A stretch of DNA of 64,000 nt from Stratiolaelaps scimitus (Eukaryota > Arthropoda > Arachnida > Mesostigmata > Laelapidae): NCBI GenBank assembly GCA_019614645.1, contig JABWDB010000001.1:10709501-10773500 (forward strand), read 5' to 3'. Shown here piece after piece: positions 34,691 to 45,036 of this stretch. The notes beneath the pieces were generated by a model that saw only the letters and a list, made by a program, of their open reading frames with translations, was not told where the DNA came from and made no database searches. Each line of letters opens with the position of its first letter. The first letter of the stretch is position 1. The position numbers and the translations under genes were made by a program.

Positions 34691-35468
34691 TGCCGATGGT
34701 GATGTCGGCACCGGCGATGGATGTGGCAATTCTCGAAGTTTTCTTGCTGCTGAGTTAAACGTCGCTGATGATGATCGGCAGTTTCTCGAAGTGTTAACAT
34801 TGGCGCCTCGCTACCGCTGATGACAATGACGATACAAGACAGAGAGCACGAGAAGAAACGAAAGACCCCCATCGGTATTCAACCATTGATGATGCGTCAT
34901 GTTAAGTGCTTCTGTCGATCGCTTTTTCGACCAAATCCCGATTACGATTTTCGACCACATCCCGCGCCCTGGTGCACGTAAATGGGACATGTGCATAGAT
35001 TATCCGTCGAGTTGCTGCTCGACGTGTATGCGTATATGATGTATTATTGATGGCAATCTGCATTAGTACGTGGTCCAACGAATCGTAGCAGAGACGTTTA
35101 GTCGTGGCAGGCTGTAAGCGGGCAATCACAGAATGGATTTAGTCATTTGTTTGTTCTATCCTTTCAGACAAGTTCAAACATTTCGGAACAGCCTCCTGCT
35201 CTCTCTCTTTCTTCCTGTTCCTCTGTTGCGTAACAAAATGAAGTGGGACTTTCGTAATGAAATGTTCTCCACACGCCTCTGTGCGCATGGACACCATTTC
35301 TGCACGTGTGTTATTCTTATTATTATTGTCGTCCATTGCACAAAGACATGCGGTCCGTAAGCTATTCTCTGCGCGAACGAGACGCGCGGTCCAATGCGCT
35401 ACAGAGCCAAATTGTCGAACGTGTTTGTGAGGATGTTTGTCATGATTTTCACGATACTCTCCTCGTAA

Positions 35469-35486
35469 ACATGTACGCGTACATGT
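35469..35486. other. Perfect 18-bp palindrome
   Basis: ACATGTACGCGTACATGT is identical to its reverse complement over all 18 bases. It could be a dimeric protein-binding site or a chance event; no flanking repeat supports an element. Confidence 0.9.
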
Positions 35487-35785
35487 ATGATTAGTGCTGC
35501 CGCTGTGTCCGACGGCAGAGACGTGTATTTCGCGCGCAGCTGAGATGGCTTAGTAACAGTTTCTGCTGCTCGATGCGCAACAACCTTCTTTCAATAGAAA
35601 AAAAATAGAACTAGCATCCTTGTATATCATGGGAGCGTCCTAACTACAGCAACCTGATACACACGTCTCTGTCCAGACACCTACGTCATTCGATTTCACT
35701 GCGCCACCGCTTTTTGATAGAAGACTGGAAAAAGTTATTTTGAACGTCTGCCCAACAACTAGCGCCCGTCACGTGATTTGGCAGC

Positions 35786-35807
35786 TATATATATATATAT
35801 ATATATA
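35786..35807. repeat. (TA)n microsatellite upstream of a small ORF
   Basis: Eleven TA units ending 20 bp before the ATG at 35828. Its position could let it act as a TATA-like element, but this is speculation. Confidence 0.93.
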
Positions 35808-35827
35808 CGGACCCACCGCTCACTAAT

Positions 35828-36109
35828 ATGCCGGGCATGTTTATGCGCGGCTGCAGGGATTGGGTGCGCGCACCCATTCAGACTGCCTGTGCTCTGATGC
35901 TAGTTCATGGTTTGGGCTGCGTGTATCTCCTGGCGCACGAAGTGGCGGCGGCGGCGGCGCCGCATCAGCCTTTCGCATCACCCATGTGGAGTCGAGCCTT
36001 TAGTCTCCGCTCTGTTCCTTCATACCCAACATTCTCCCCATCTCTCTCTTCGTATATATTATATATCTGTCTGTCCGAGTTTATGTGCGTTTGTGTCTGG
36101 TGCCACTGA
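35828..36109 (+). CDS. Hypothetical small protein, 93 residues, leader-like N-terminus
   Basis: Complete frame from a true ATG. Residues 1-14 carry three arginines. Residues 17-36 are hydrophobic (IQTACALMLVHGLGCVYLLA), followed by HEVAAAAA, which together resemble a secretory leader or single membrane anchor. The alanine run comes from a (GCG) repeat. The rest is Ser/Pro-rich with a hydrophobic Cys-containing tail. No family recognised; another frame in the same bases is open over most of it. Confidence 0.2.
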   Translation: MPGMFMRGCRDWVRAPIQTACALMLVHGLGCVYLLAHEVAAAAAPHQPFASPMWSRAFSLRSVPSYPTFSPSLSSYILYICLSEFMCVCVWCH

Positions 36110-36175
36110 CTCGGTCAGGTTGCTCTTCAGTAATGAAATACGTGCTCTTCGCTGCAACTAGAAACACACAGGGTA

Positions 36176-36232
36176 CACTACTACTGCTACTACTACTACG
36201 GCTGCCGCTGCTGCAGCTGCTGTCGTCGGTCT
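36176..36232. repeat. (CTA)n then (CTG)n triplet runs
   Basis: CTA triplets followed by CTG/CCG triplets to about 36232. Confidence 0.85.
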
Positions 36233-36388
36233 ACAGGAGCATGTGTCGGTCGCCAGACAGGTATTATATGTTCTTCTGTTGCAACACCACCGACTAAGAA
36301 TCGTCCAAGACGCACGCTGCCAAGCAAGCCTGACAGCAGACAGAACGCAACGGCTGGCTGACTGCTTGCTTGGTTGGCTTTTGGTCTA

Positions 36389-36416
36389 GCTGCTGCTGCT
36401 GCTGCTGCTGCTGCTA
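36389..36416. repeat. (CTG)n triplet run
   Basis: About nine CTG triplets with one CTA near the end. Confidence 0.92.
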
Positions 36417-36820
36417 CTGCTGGCAAGCCTGCCACGTACATGGGCGAAACCAGCAGCACCACTACCACCACCCGTTCTATCCCAAGTCTTCCCTGACCAC
36501 TCCTCTACGCCCCACAACCACCACCACCACCTTCCTGCACCGTCTCTGTGTGTGTACGACGAGTAGGGAGACTGGCACCTTTGCCGGAATCCCCCACTTA
36601 TTTCTCCCCGGACCCGCGCACTCGCTTCCCGCGTGTGGATCGTTGTTGCTGATGGCGCTATGACTGCTCCGTTTCGGATTCTGCAGCTAGCAGCAGTAGA
36701 GACAGCACTGCTCTGCCCTCACGTCACTCGTTTGCCATTGTAAGCAGCTCTCGCTGGTCTCGGCTTCTGCGGGATTGAGCCGGAGTGCGGCACCTGCTGC
36801 TGCTACTGCTACCGCCGTCG

Positions 36821-36840
36821 CTGCTGCTGCTGCTGCTGCA
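36821..36840. repeat. (CTG)n triplet run
   Basis: Six CTG triplets; with the imperfect run at 36794-36815 they encode alanines in one plus-strand frame. Confidence 0.9.
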
Positions 36841-37105
36841 ACAGAACGTTGTTATGTGTGCTCATTTAGCGCTGTGCCGTGCAGTGTAACGTGTGGCCGT
36901 CCGTCGAATGAGTCGACTCGACAGTGCCAGTCCCCCTATTCCATCCGACAAGCAACTCCTCGTCCCGCAATCTTACCCAAAAGCAAGAAATAAGCAGAGC
37001 AAGGGAGACTCCCAGAAGAACTTCGTTCATTCCCATCGCGTAGCGGTGACGCCGGCTGTGCGCTGCTGATGGTGATGGTGTTGGTGGCCGGCTAAGACAG
37101 ACTCA

Positions 37106-38227
37106 ATGAGACAAGGCGGGGTGTGGGGAGTCGGTTCGCACGAACTCAAGCCGGAAGCAGTTGATGTTTGTTGGACGCTACAGTGCTGGCTGCCGATACT
37201 GCACGGTATTATAGCGGTTGTGGCGACAACTCATGGCCTGTGTCGGTTTCATACATCCTGTCCTCCTCGCTGCACTCCTCGTTTTTCGTTCCGTCCTTGC
37301 ATTCTTTGTCTTCAACCACTGCTAAGCACCGATGCTACCAGCATTGGCACCACCATCAGTAAACAGCAAAGACAGCCACCGTACCTCGACCCCTTATATC
37401 AGTTCCTCTCAAAGCTCATTCAACGCCAACCGGTAGGGTTGGGCTTCGAGTCCCCTTGTGCTCGGCTCCTCGGCTTACTCCAATGTTCCCATCAATCCAT
37501 TCGCGTGCTGCTGCTGCTGTTGTCCACGCCTCCGACGACGCCATCGCCGCCGCCGCCGCCGCCACCGCAGCTTCTGCTGCTCTCTAGCAACGGTGCTCCT
37601 ATTGTTCATGTTGTTTCGATCATTGTTTTATTGTTTTCCTTGTTTCTACTTCACTTTGATGTAGCGGGCGTTCACCCAGGAGCGGGTCGCTCAGACCCCG
37701 ACGCACCCACACATTCATCCAAACAGCAGCTCTATGGCACCAGCCCGTTCATCAGCAAAAGTGCTATATTAATGATACTGGCTGGCAGCCTAATGATTGA
37801 ATCCGTGTTGAACTGCCATCCTGCCAATGTGAGATCAAAGTGGAGGGGCCGCCACGCTGTCTCTAGCACAGGCTATCACTCGAATATCAATATCTATGCC
37901 TGCTCAGTAATGCTATGGTACCAACGTAATGCCCAACCACCATCCATATACGTTCTACCGGCGAGTCCAGCGAAGAACAGCGTATACGCATCCAGATCCG
38001 ACGGAGATACGACGACGACGAACACAAGCGCAACACTTGATTCGTGTCTGTCGCCAGCAAACACAGAAAAACACGAACGAAGGCAAATCTACCTAAAAAT
38101 AAGCCGCGCTGGCGGTCGCGTATTCGATGCATGTATGTCTGCACTCACGCCTCGATCAACTGATGCCAATATGGTAGAGGCAGGGGGGGAATCGGCTGCA
38201 GCAGCCGCAGCTACCGCCATTCTCTAG
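37106..38227 (+). CDS. Hypothetical protein, 373 residues, longest ORF of the window
   Basis: Uninterrupted plus-strand frame from a true ATG to TAG. Approximate features: a moderately hydrophobic stretch at residues 28-40, a leucine run near 134-139, a proline run near 147-153, a strong hydrophobic helix near 164-183 (IVHVVSIIVLLFSLFLLHF), a Ser/Thr-rich region near 295-315 and an alanine run near the C-terminus. No known domain is visible. With stop codons at 3 in 64 such a run has a probability near 1 in 10^8 per start; GC richness makes it less extreme but still hard to obtain by chance. Proline and leucine runs come from CCG and CTG repeats. It could be a single-pass membrane protein, a single-exon gene, or an unusually long open stretch of untranslated RNA. 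Confidence 0.38.
   Translation: MRQGGVWGVGSHELKPEAVDVCWTLQCWLPILHGIIAVVATTHGLCRFHTSCPPRCTPRFSFRPCILCLQPLLSTDATSIGTTISKQQRQPPYLDPLYQFLSKLIQRQPVGLGFESPCARLLGLLQCSHQSIRVLLLLLSTPPTTPSPPPPPPPQLLLLSSNGAPIVHVVSIIVLLFSLFLLHFDVAGVHPGAGRSDPDAPTHSSKQQLYGTSPFISKSAILMILAGSLMIESVLNCHPANVRSKWRGRHAVSSTGYHSNINIYACSVMLWYQRNAQPPSIYVLPASPAKNSVYASRSDGDTTTTNTSATLDSCLSPANTEKHERRQIYLKISRAGGRVFDACMSALTPRSTDANMVEAGGESAAAAAATAIL
37503..37568. repeat. (CTG)n and (CCG)n triplet runs inside the long ORF
   Basis: CTG triplets near 37507-37519 and CCG triplets at 37545-37565; they encode the leucine and proline runs of the 37106-38227 frame. Confidence 0.88.
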
Positions 38228-38369
38228 TGGAACTGTTGGCTCCGCCCTTGGACGATAGACAACACGCCCAAAGTAGTCTGGCCACTGCGCCACACATCAA
38301 TTTGTAGAATATGGGAGACAGTCATCGACAATATCTAGTAGAAATTCGCGATAAGGCGCGTTGCAGCAA

Positions 38370-38388
38370 TGTGTATGTGTGTGTGTGT
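38370..38388. repeat. (GT)n microsatellite
   Basis: About nine GT units. Confidence 0.9.
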
Positions 38389-38526
38389 GCGTGTTGTATT
38401 ATACAATATTGACCGACTGCATTCTCTCCTCTGCCTTCTGCTGTTGGCCCATTTCGTCGGCTACTTCGCTATACGACTTCGCAACTTGGGCTAAATAAGA
38501 GTAGCCGTCACCGAGGTAGACTTTAG

Positions 38527-38712
38527 ATGTCGCCGACGAGCTCAATGGCCGGCGAGGCGGCGGCGGCCGCCGCCTTGGCTTCGCACTTTCATGGTTCGCA
38601 CTTGAATGTCACTCGTTTCATGAAGGACTTATTGCACCTCCACGCCCGGTCATATACACACGCATGCACAGACAGAGATGGAAGTTCGACGTTTGTTGTG
38701 AGCAGCGATTAA
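38527..38712 (+). CDS. Hypothetical N-terminal exon, up to 61 codons
   Basis: Starts at an ATG immediately after CTTTAG, with an alanine run (MAGEAAAAAALASHFHG) and then LNVTRFMKDLLHLHA, before running into CACACA-type sequence. The first 40 residues look like the start of a regulatory protein. The end of the frame is repeat-like, and a splice donor would be expected before it but only a weak one is present (near 38649). Not recognised. Confidence 0.22.
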   Translation: MSPTSSMAGEAAAAAALASHFHGSHLNVTRFMKDLLHLHARSYTHACTDRDGSSTFVVSSD

Positions 38713-38889
38713 CTCTCGCAGCGACTGATTCACACCTGCTTGTGAAAGAGCCTTTGCTGGGGCACCATCTCGTGGAACTAGAGGAACAATCATACCACTA
38801 TCTAGAAATCGAAGTGGCGCCTCTTTACGACTCTTGTTCGCTGCTACTACTTGCATTACATTACCTACTAAGTGGAATTACAAGATATG

Positions 38890-38892
<3 letters not shown>

Positions 38893-38922
<30 letters not shown>
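38893..38922. repeat. (TA)n microsatellite
   Basis: Fifteen TA units. Confidence 0.95.
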
Positions 38923-38926
<4 letters not shown>

Positions 38927-38929
38927 TGT

Positions 38930-41700
38930 CTGTGCAGACACAATCTAATCGGGGCGAAAGCATATCGTTACAGAAATTATTGAATTACGGCTCGACACTC
39001 GTCGGATTGCCTAGCTTCGTGTGTTGTCTAGGGCTGATTGTTGTCTATTGACCGTTCGTCACAACACCAAAATGATAGGTCAGCCAATATATCTATATCT
39101 TGATCAATAGACCATCTAAGCAGCTCCTTAGCCACCGATTCCGTCCATATTGAGAGCACTGATATAGGTATGCCTGTCAGACAAAAGGTTAAAGTGCCCT
39201 AGTTGAAGGTAACTGGGGTGGTCGGACTCGACCTTATCCATAGTTCAGACTTCTTTAGGCTAGGTAGAGCCACCCCGAGGTGCTTGTTGCCTTCAGGAAT
39301 AAGCGACTCGAGAGCAGGAGGCGGCAAAGTAAGAAGTAGTGGTCGAAAAAAAACGGGCCACTTGATTTGCAGTTCACTCGCCACTTGCTCAGCGCGGCGA
39401 GTTTCTCCGAGGAACTCGGTCCCTCCTACCAGTCTCGCCTGGTTAAGCTTTTTCTCCCTATGAACATACGAACATGGCTGCGGCGTGGGCCTGCTCTGCC
39501 GGGCCCGTACGAACAAGCGGTCGCGGGGAGTAGAGGGCCGAGACAGCGGTGCACATGTTTTTAGGCTAAGCAACCAAGCAACGACGCGAGTAACAAGTGT
39601 AGTAGTTGCTTGCTGCTCCAGTTATCCACCTCCTTTTCTGCGAGAATGGTAGCAAGAGAAAGAGAGGGCGGGGGGTGAGAGAGAAACTGCTTCTGCAGTC
39701 GTCCGTCTAGCGACCTTCATACATCTACAGCAGCACACTGCAGCTTCTGGTCGCTGCCGCCGGAACGTCGTGCTCCTTTGTAGAAGTACCAGGCAGTACA
39801 CCTAGATTAGGTGAACGTGTGCCCTACATCGCGGCCTTGCCGTCCACAGATACGTCTTCCACAATTGGTCAGCTCACCCCTCGTTTCGTTATCTATCACG
39901 GTAACAAGCCACACGGAGTGTTGTCTAGTGCACTCCCATCTGGCGTGGCCTCGTCGGCCACATCAGCCTCGTCGGCCCGCCCGTGTGCCAGGCCTCTCTC
40001 TCGAAACAGCGACCAGCCAGCTGCACCCTAGCTCGCTAGCCAGCAGCCAGGTTCACCTGTCGGCTTCTATTCAAGCAAACTGCACCTTGAGTGGCGTTAA
40101 TTGGCTCTGACGAGGATGTTTTTGTTTTCTTTCATACCAAGACAAGAGCGAAGAATGAGTAAGCCGAGAGAGAGAGAGAGAGGGGGGACATGGGTGTTCG
40201 CCGGCCAGTTTTAGCCAGTTGAAGTTTTTCCAATGGGCAGGCCCGCCCGGCAGTCGTGCGAAATCGGCCTCGTGCTAAGCTCTGCGAGCTGCTCTCCCTG
40301 CTGTAACTGAACAAAAAAGCATCGAACAATGGTCTCATTCGCTGCGACACAGAACGGACGGCGTACGGCCGGAGACAACAAGAGTATAAACCCGTCCACC
40401 TGACTCCGCGTTGCGCTGCGACGCTGTTGTTGTTATTGTTGACGTGGCGATATGACACACTAGCGCTAAGATAGACAGCCATGTTCAACGTTCGGCATTG
40501 GGCTACGCCTGGGACCAATCCCCGGGAGCTTGTAAAGATAAGCGGACCTTGCATGCTGGCCATTATACCGCTGATATGCGGGCGAGATCGCGAACAGTCC
40601 TCTAATGACACGAGGATGTAATGGCCGCTGCTTCTCATTGAATCAGTAGGCAGGACTAGTGGGGGTCGTTCTACTCACAGTGGGCAGTGCAGGATAGGCT
40701 GTGGCGTTTATTGCCCCTAAACACATCATCCAATCGAATGCTGGCACATCGATTCGCCAAGAGCTGCTCGAACCTGATCGTTGTCATCGGCAGATTCAAA
40801 ATCAAATGGAAACTTGCTGCTTTCGTAATGCCCATAGCACTTTAGCTGATAGAAGCCATTGAGCAAAATTGTTTTAATATTATGGCCGCCACTATTGGGA
40901 AAGAATTAGGTAGGTATATATGTGAGCGAGTGCAAGCGAGTGCTTCCTCAGAACAACGGGAACCACTTTTGCCGAGGTTCCGTTTCCAGCACGAAGGTGG
41001 CTACTTAGTATAACAGAAGCCAGCTGTTTTAGATCGTGTAAGTTCTTCCGCAGGGGCTGCACCGCATATGTCTCGCGTACTACATCGAGAAGACCTGTCA
41101 CTCGTTGACATCTCGCTCGTCCGCTCGCTGTCAAGTGAAGCGGGCTGGGAGGGGAGCCTGTCTTCTCGTCGTTACCTTCCTCTTCGGTGGGGTAGATCCG
41201 TTTCATGACCCCTAGCTGATACTGCTCCACTGGCGAGCACGTGGGACACGGCCCATCGCCACTGTTCCCGTGCTAAGAGATGCACGCTTGTATGTCCCGA
41301 CCGACCGAGGGCGACCGACCGCCCGCCCGCCCGCCTGTTCGTCACCGCCAAGTTGCACGACGAGATCGGGCACGCGCACGAGACGAGGACGCCGTTTGCC
41401 GCAAAAACGGGAAGCGGCACGGTTTGCTTGACCTGTCTCGTTCCTCCCCAACCTCCATCACCCACAATCCCAGACCTCCTCATGGCAGGAGGCGTGTTCA
41501 AGCATGTCCAGCGGAGAGTCAGAAGCAAGTTACGTTGCAGCAGCAGCAGCATCCCCCTGCGTAGGCTCCTGCCCGCTCGACCTCCTAATGGCTTTTCTGT
41601 CGACGCTCTCGCGTCTCTTTCCCGGGCTCCCCCGGCCGCTGGCTCGATGGAAGCGGAACGCTCAATCCGAGCGATGCATACCCCCCCGACGCCCGTGACG
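38930..41700. other. CpG-rich stretch without a recognised protein
   Basis: Overlapping frames of 60-170 codons on both strands, none with motifs. A GA run lies at 40166-40182 and a CAG run at 41537-41550. The minus-strand frame at 40132-40638 (168 codons) begins and ends in repeat-like sequence and is not supported. No RNA gene seen. Confidence 0.4.
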
Positions 41701-42098
41701 TTATACCCAATATAGGCTCATACGCACCCCGGTGTCATTTTGCCTCACACGTACACACCTGATGTTCTTGTTCAGGCTAGACGCTTATTGTCGTCTCGTC
41801 AGGCGGGCGGGGGGAATGTATTCTTTCAACGCATTCCTGGATTGACCTCCATCTATTCATCCGATCTGATCTGTTCGTCTATGTCGTGGATATTGCGAAA
41901 TACTTTTTGGCCAACCTCAAACACAGCCATGGCTTCCCCCATGCTGGCACAACCTTCGAACCTTCAACCTCTGAAGCGCGCCTATATGACGGCATTGCAT
42001 GGGGTCACATTTGTTTCCGTTGCAGCTTGCGTAAAACAAAACAAGGGCACACGTGGAATGGATGCTTCCACGAGTGTCTCGTATCGAACGTAAGAGCA

Positions 42099-42100
<2 letters not shown>

Positions 42101-42138
<38 letters not shown>

Positions 42139-42140
42139 TA
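42101..42140. repeat. (TA)n microsatellite, one interruption
   Basis: About 32 bp of TA, an ACA step, then further TA. Confidence 0.95.
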
Positions 42141-42633
42141 TTCGGTGTCTTCTTATAAACTTGCTACCACGAGAAAACGTGGTACCTTTACATTGTACAC
42201 ATGTGTGTCGAATATGTGTGCAGTGTAAATACACGGATTATTTCTGATGAACGTGTAAAAATGAGCGCTAATTGTTTATACTGCAACTCCAAGGATATTT
42301 AACTGAAAATATCGTCCTCGATGCCAACATAACACCGCCTGAATGTTTTCAACCCTTGGCGGACGAAAGTTATACTGCAATGCTCTAATCCAGCTGCTGA
42401 CAGTGGGATCAAATACAAAAAGAAACATTTCGATCACCAGAGCTCACAGTGATAGGCAAATTATGTATGTGTATAACAACAATATTAAAATGCCCGCGGC
42501 GACAAACAAACCCTGTGTGACCGTACAGTCAGCCTCTTATCAAAATGAATGGTTGCCACTGAGATCAGTTGCAAAATGTATTTTGAAATAAACATAATTA
42601 TTGAGGTTATTACTATGACTACTACTCACACAA

Positions 42634-42657
42634 CTATATATATATATATATATATAT
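42634..42657. repeat. (TA)n microsatellite
   Basis: Twelve TA units. Confidence 0.93.
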
Positions 42658-42659
42658 TA

Positions 42660-42881
42660 CATACTAAGTTGATTCATATTGGCATTAACAAAAATGCCGA
42701 GATTTTGATAACACCACGATCAGGATATCCATATGACACTTGCTATGACAATGCAGCACCTTATCTCATTGTTTTCATTTCAAGTGCGTTGGGTGCTGTT
42801 CTGATAATTCGAGCCAGTGCATCGCTGGTCGACTGTGATAACTGCGGAACACCGATTAGAATTCTACAAAAGACCCCGTGA
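42660..42881 (+). other. Candidate coding segment, weak
   Basis: Open for about 70 codons after the TA array; the peptide includes YDTCYDNAAPYLIVFISSALGAVLIIR, which is hydrophobic enough for a membrane helix. No convincing acceptor precedes it and the ATG-based frame runs through the TA repeat. Not recognised. Confidence 0.15.
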
Positions 42882-43103
42882 CATCCTATTCATTTGGCAA
42901 AAACCGAGGCCCATCTGCTTACTTTTGTCGATAGTAAGAAATTCGAGATGTTCCCATTGTGTCACTGGCGGATTCTAGCCGCCACCGTCTCCACGGCCTC
43001 CGCCAAATGGAAACGCTGACGTTAAAACGTTTTAGTCCACACCGAGGCGTATTCGAGGAACAAAACAAGAGACGACCCTCGCTCCCCACCCCGCACTGAT
43101 CCT

Positions 43104-43844
43104 TCAATATCCCAACGCTCCCTTCGGATGTTGGTTGCAATAGAAAGCGACTTGCGCATGTCGACCGAGAGGAGGCCGATCGCGCGCCGGCAGCGCTCCG
43201 CGTCGCTTCGTCCTGCAACAATGAGCGACGGCAGATTGGATGAAACGGGGAGAAAAAAAATACACAGTGTTTGACTTCTGAGCCCTTTTTGGTTGACAGT
43301 GTTCAACGCCGCTGTTTGATTTCGCTAAATGTTTTCTACGAACATGCCATTGTCTTTGTTCTAGCCATCTGATACACACCCCTCCCCTTTCCTTCGTGGA
43401 TTGTTCGCCTGTTTCCTGTCTGTGCCCTGCTGTTTCTACGGCTGCTCCTTCTAATGGAATGAGGAGGATTTCATGTTCTACCGAGAAGTAACCGGCTGAG
43501 GTCAGTGGCTGGGTAGCGATCCCAAGCAGTTCGCCGGTGAGTGCTGTGGTCGATGGTGGCGTTTCGATGCGCCCCCCCCCCCTCTCTCTCTCTCTCACTG
43601 GGTCCTGTTGTTCGTGGTCTGTGGCAATGCGAACCGCCGCAGAATCTGTGTCTCCGGCTAGCCAACTCGGTGAGCTGCGAGTCGAGACACGACGCTCCAG
43701 CGTTGCTGAGAGCAGCATGAGTGCTGTCTCTGATGGATGCCGGGGAATGCTGCCAGTTAGCCGTTGGCCAAGCAAGCAAACCAGCAGATCGCGTCGCTCG
43801 GGCTCTGATGGTCTCAAAAACTCCGTCATGAGCTCAAGTTTCAT
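43104..43844 (-). CDS. Hypothetical protein, 246 residues
   Basis: Minus-strand frame from a true ATG; the frame is open a further 16 codons upstream, where a GGCCAG acceptor-like site abuts the ATG. The N-terminal half is mixed and partly helical-looking (MKLELMTEFLRPSEPERRDL, LMLLSATLERRV). The middle carries a short RERER run from a GA/C-tract repeat (43572-43596). The C-terminus is basic with scattered Cys and His. No domain recognised. Two other frames are open over parts of the same bases, so GC richness may explain it. Confidence 0.25.
   Translation of the reverse strand: MKLELMTEFLRPSEPERRDLLVCLLGQRLTGSIPRHPSETALMLLSATLERRVSTRSSPSWLAGDTDSAAVRIATDHEQQDPVRERERGGGRIETPPSTTALTGELLGIATQPLTSAGYFSVEHEILLIPLEGAAVETAGHRQETGEQSTKERGGVCIRWLEQRQWHVRRKHLAKSNSGVEHCQPKRAQKSNTVYFFSPRFIQSAVAHCCRTKRRGALPARDRPPLGRHAQVAFYCNQHPKGALGY
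43572..43596. repeat. C11 tract joined to (CT)n
   Basis: Eleven C residues run straight into a CT dinucleotide array. Confidence 0.9.
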
Positions 43845-43929
43845 CTGGCCGCTGCCGCCAGTCAGCCAGGGAGACAGCCACCCAGAGAACAGTCATTATA
43901 TTCCCATGTGACCGGCGTCAACGCCCTTG

Positions 43930-44780
43930 AGCAATGTAGCTGCCCTCTGAGCCTTCTCAGACACAATGTGACCATCAGGACGTAGTGGAACATTTTCTCG
44001 TTATGCCGTGAGCGCATGGCAGACGTCTTGTGTATCCAAACAATTATGTAATCGTATATACACCAATTAGCCACAAAGAAATCATGAGATCCATGGATAT
44101 GCTGAAGACGATGATATGTGCGCGTCATATGACATATGCAGCGCCCGTAGCAAACGCTCTGCGGTAGAGGGCGTGCCATATGATTAAACTATATGGGTTT
44201 ATGCCACTTACATTTGCTTTCACATGAGTGTACATGTCATGCCCTTTCTTCCCCAACTTTCTATAAGGTTTGGGGGGCTGGACAGCCAAGATAGTCGCAG
44301 TCGAAATATCTAGCAGACCCCCCAGGTGTCACTAATGGCTAGTTGAATTGCGTTTTAATAAATTGTCAATCTATTATACTCGTTGCTTGTTCATGAGTGT
44401 GGCCAGACAACGCCGGAACACCTTTGCGATCGCATTATTAAAAGAATGGATCTCACACCGTCTCAAGTTATAAGCTGAGCCGCTTAGGCCGAGTGTATCA
44501 AATAGGGTGTCCCGGATTTGTCATAAGCAAACCTGGACAAATCAAAGGCCATTCTCTAGTCAAACCGTGGCAACCTCGAATATCGCCATTCCTCGTTGAA
44601 TTCCTCTGCCAAGGTACGTTAGCGCCTTGTGCCGGTGTCAATTTCAACCGTTATGTCGATATTAAATAGGACACGTCACCGGCCGCCCCTGCTATCGCGA
44701 AGGCAATGAGGATAGTTGTATTCTTGTACATCATTTTCACTAAGACAAGCCAGCTCGTTGAAGTCTGCTCTGCCATAGCT
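43930..44780. other. Stretch with no supported gene
   Basis: No frame of note. The string aatagggtgtcccgg (about 44512) resembles the edge of some transposons but no partner end or coding remnant was seen. Confidence 0.4.
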
Positions 44781-44781
44781 G

Positions 44782-45036
44782 TCAAACACTCATCTGAGAC
44801 ACGCTTACGGGAGTGACTCTGAGATACCACCAGAGTCCCATATCGCCTTCAGCCAGGGGCTCGTAGTAAGCCAACGCGTGGCCGGAGGCCGACAATGTTT
44901 TAGCTGCCCTAATCTGCCCCGCCTTGGGCTCATCATTTGTTCGTTTGCAACAAGACGCTTGCTTCTCGATGATGCCGCGGGCCCTGCTTTCAAGGCATCG
45001 CGCACGCCGTGTCAGGACAAGACCGATACGGTGCAA
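44782..45036 (-). other. Candidate exon ending at a GTAAGC donor
   Basis: Minus-strand frame of about 84 codons. Its last part reads ALAYYEPLAEGDMGLWWYLR and is followed by a CCC|GTAAGC donor near 44809. The start is not fixed: possible acceptors lie within the preceding 100 bp. No family recognised. Confidence 0.18.

Larger units (their letters stand above)
29300..37100. other. Long CpG-rich, triplet-rich block
   Basis: Nearly 8 kb of CpG-rich DNA with frequent CTG, GGT, ATG, CCG and GT runs and many short overlapping frames on both strands. Such composition is typical of 5' regions and untranslated exons of regulatory genes in arthropods. A strong acceptor (gtttaatttcag, near 31500) is present but every frame after it closes within about 25 codons. 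No conserved domain was found. Confidence 0.4.

Noticed and set aside
40132..40638. Minus-strand frame of 168 codons
   Set aside because: It runs into a GA/CT array and shows no motif; overlapping shorter frames indicate stop-poor GC-rich DNA.
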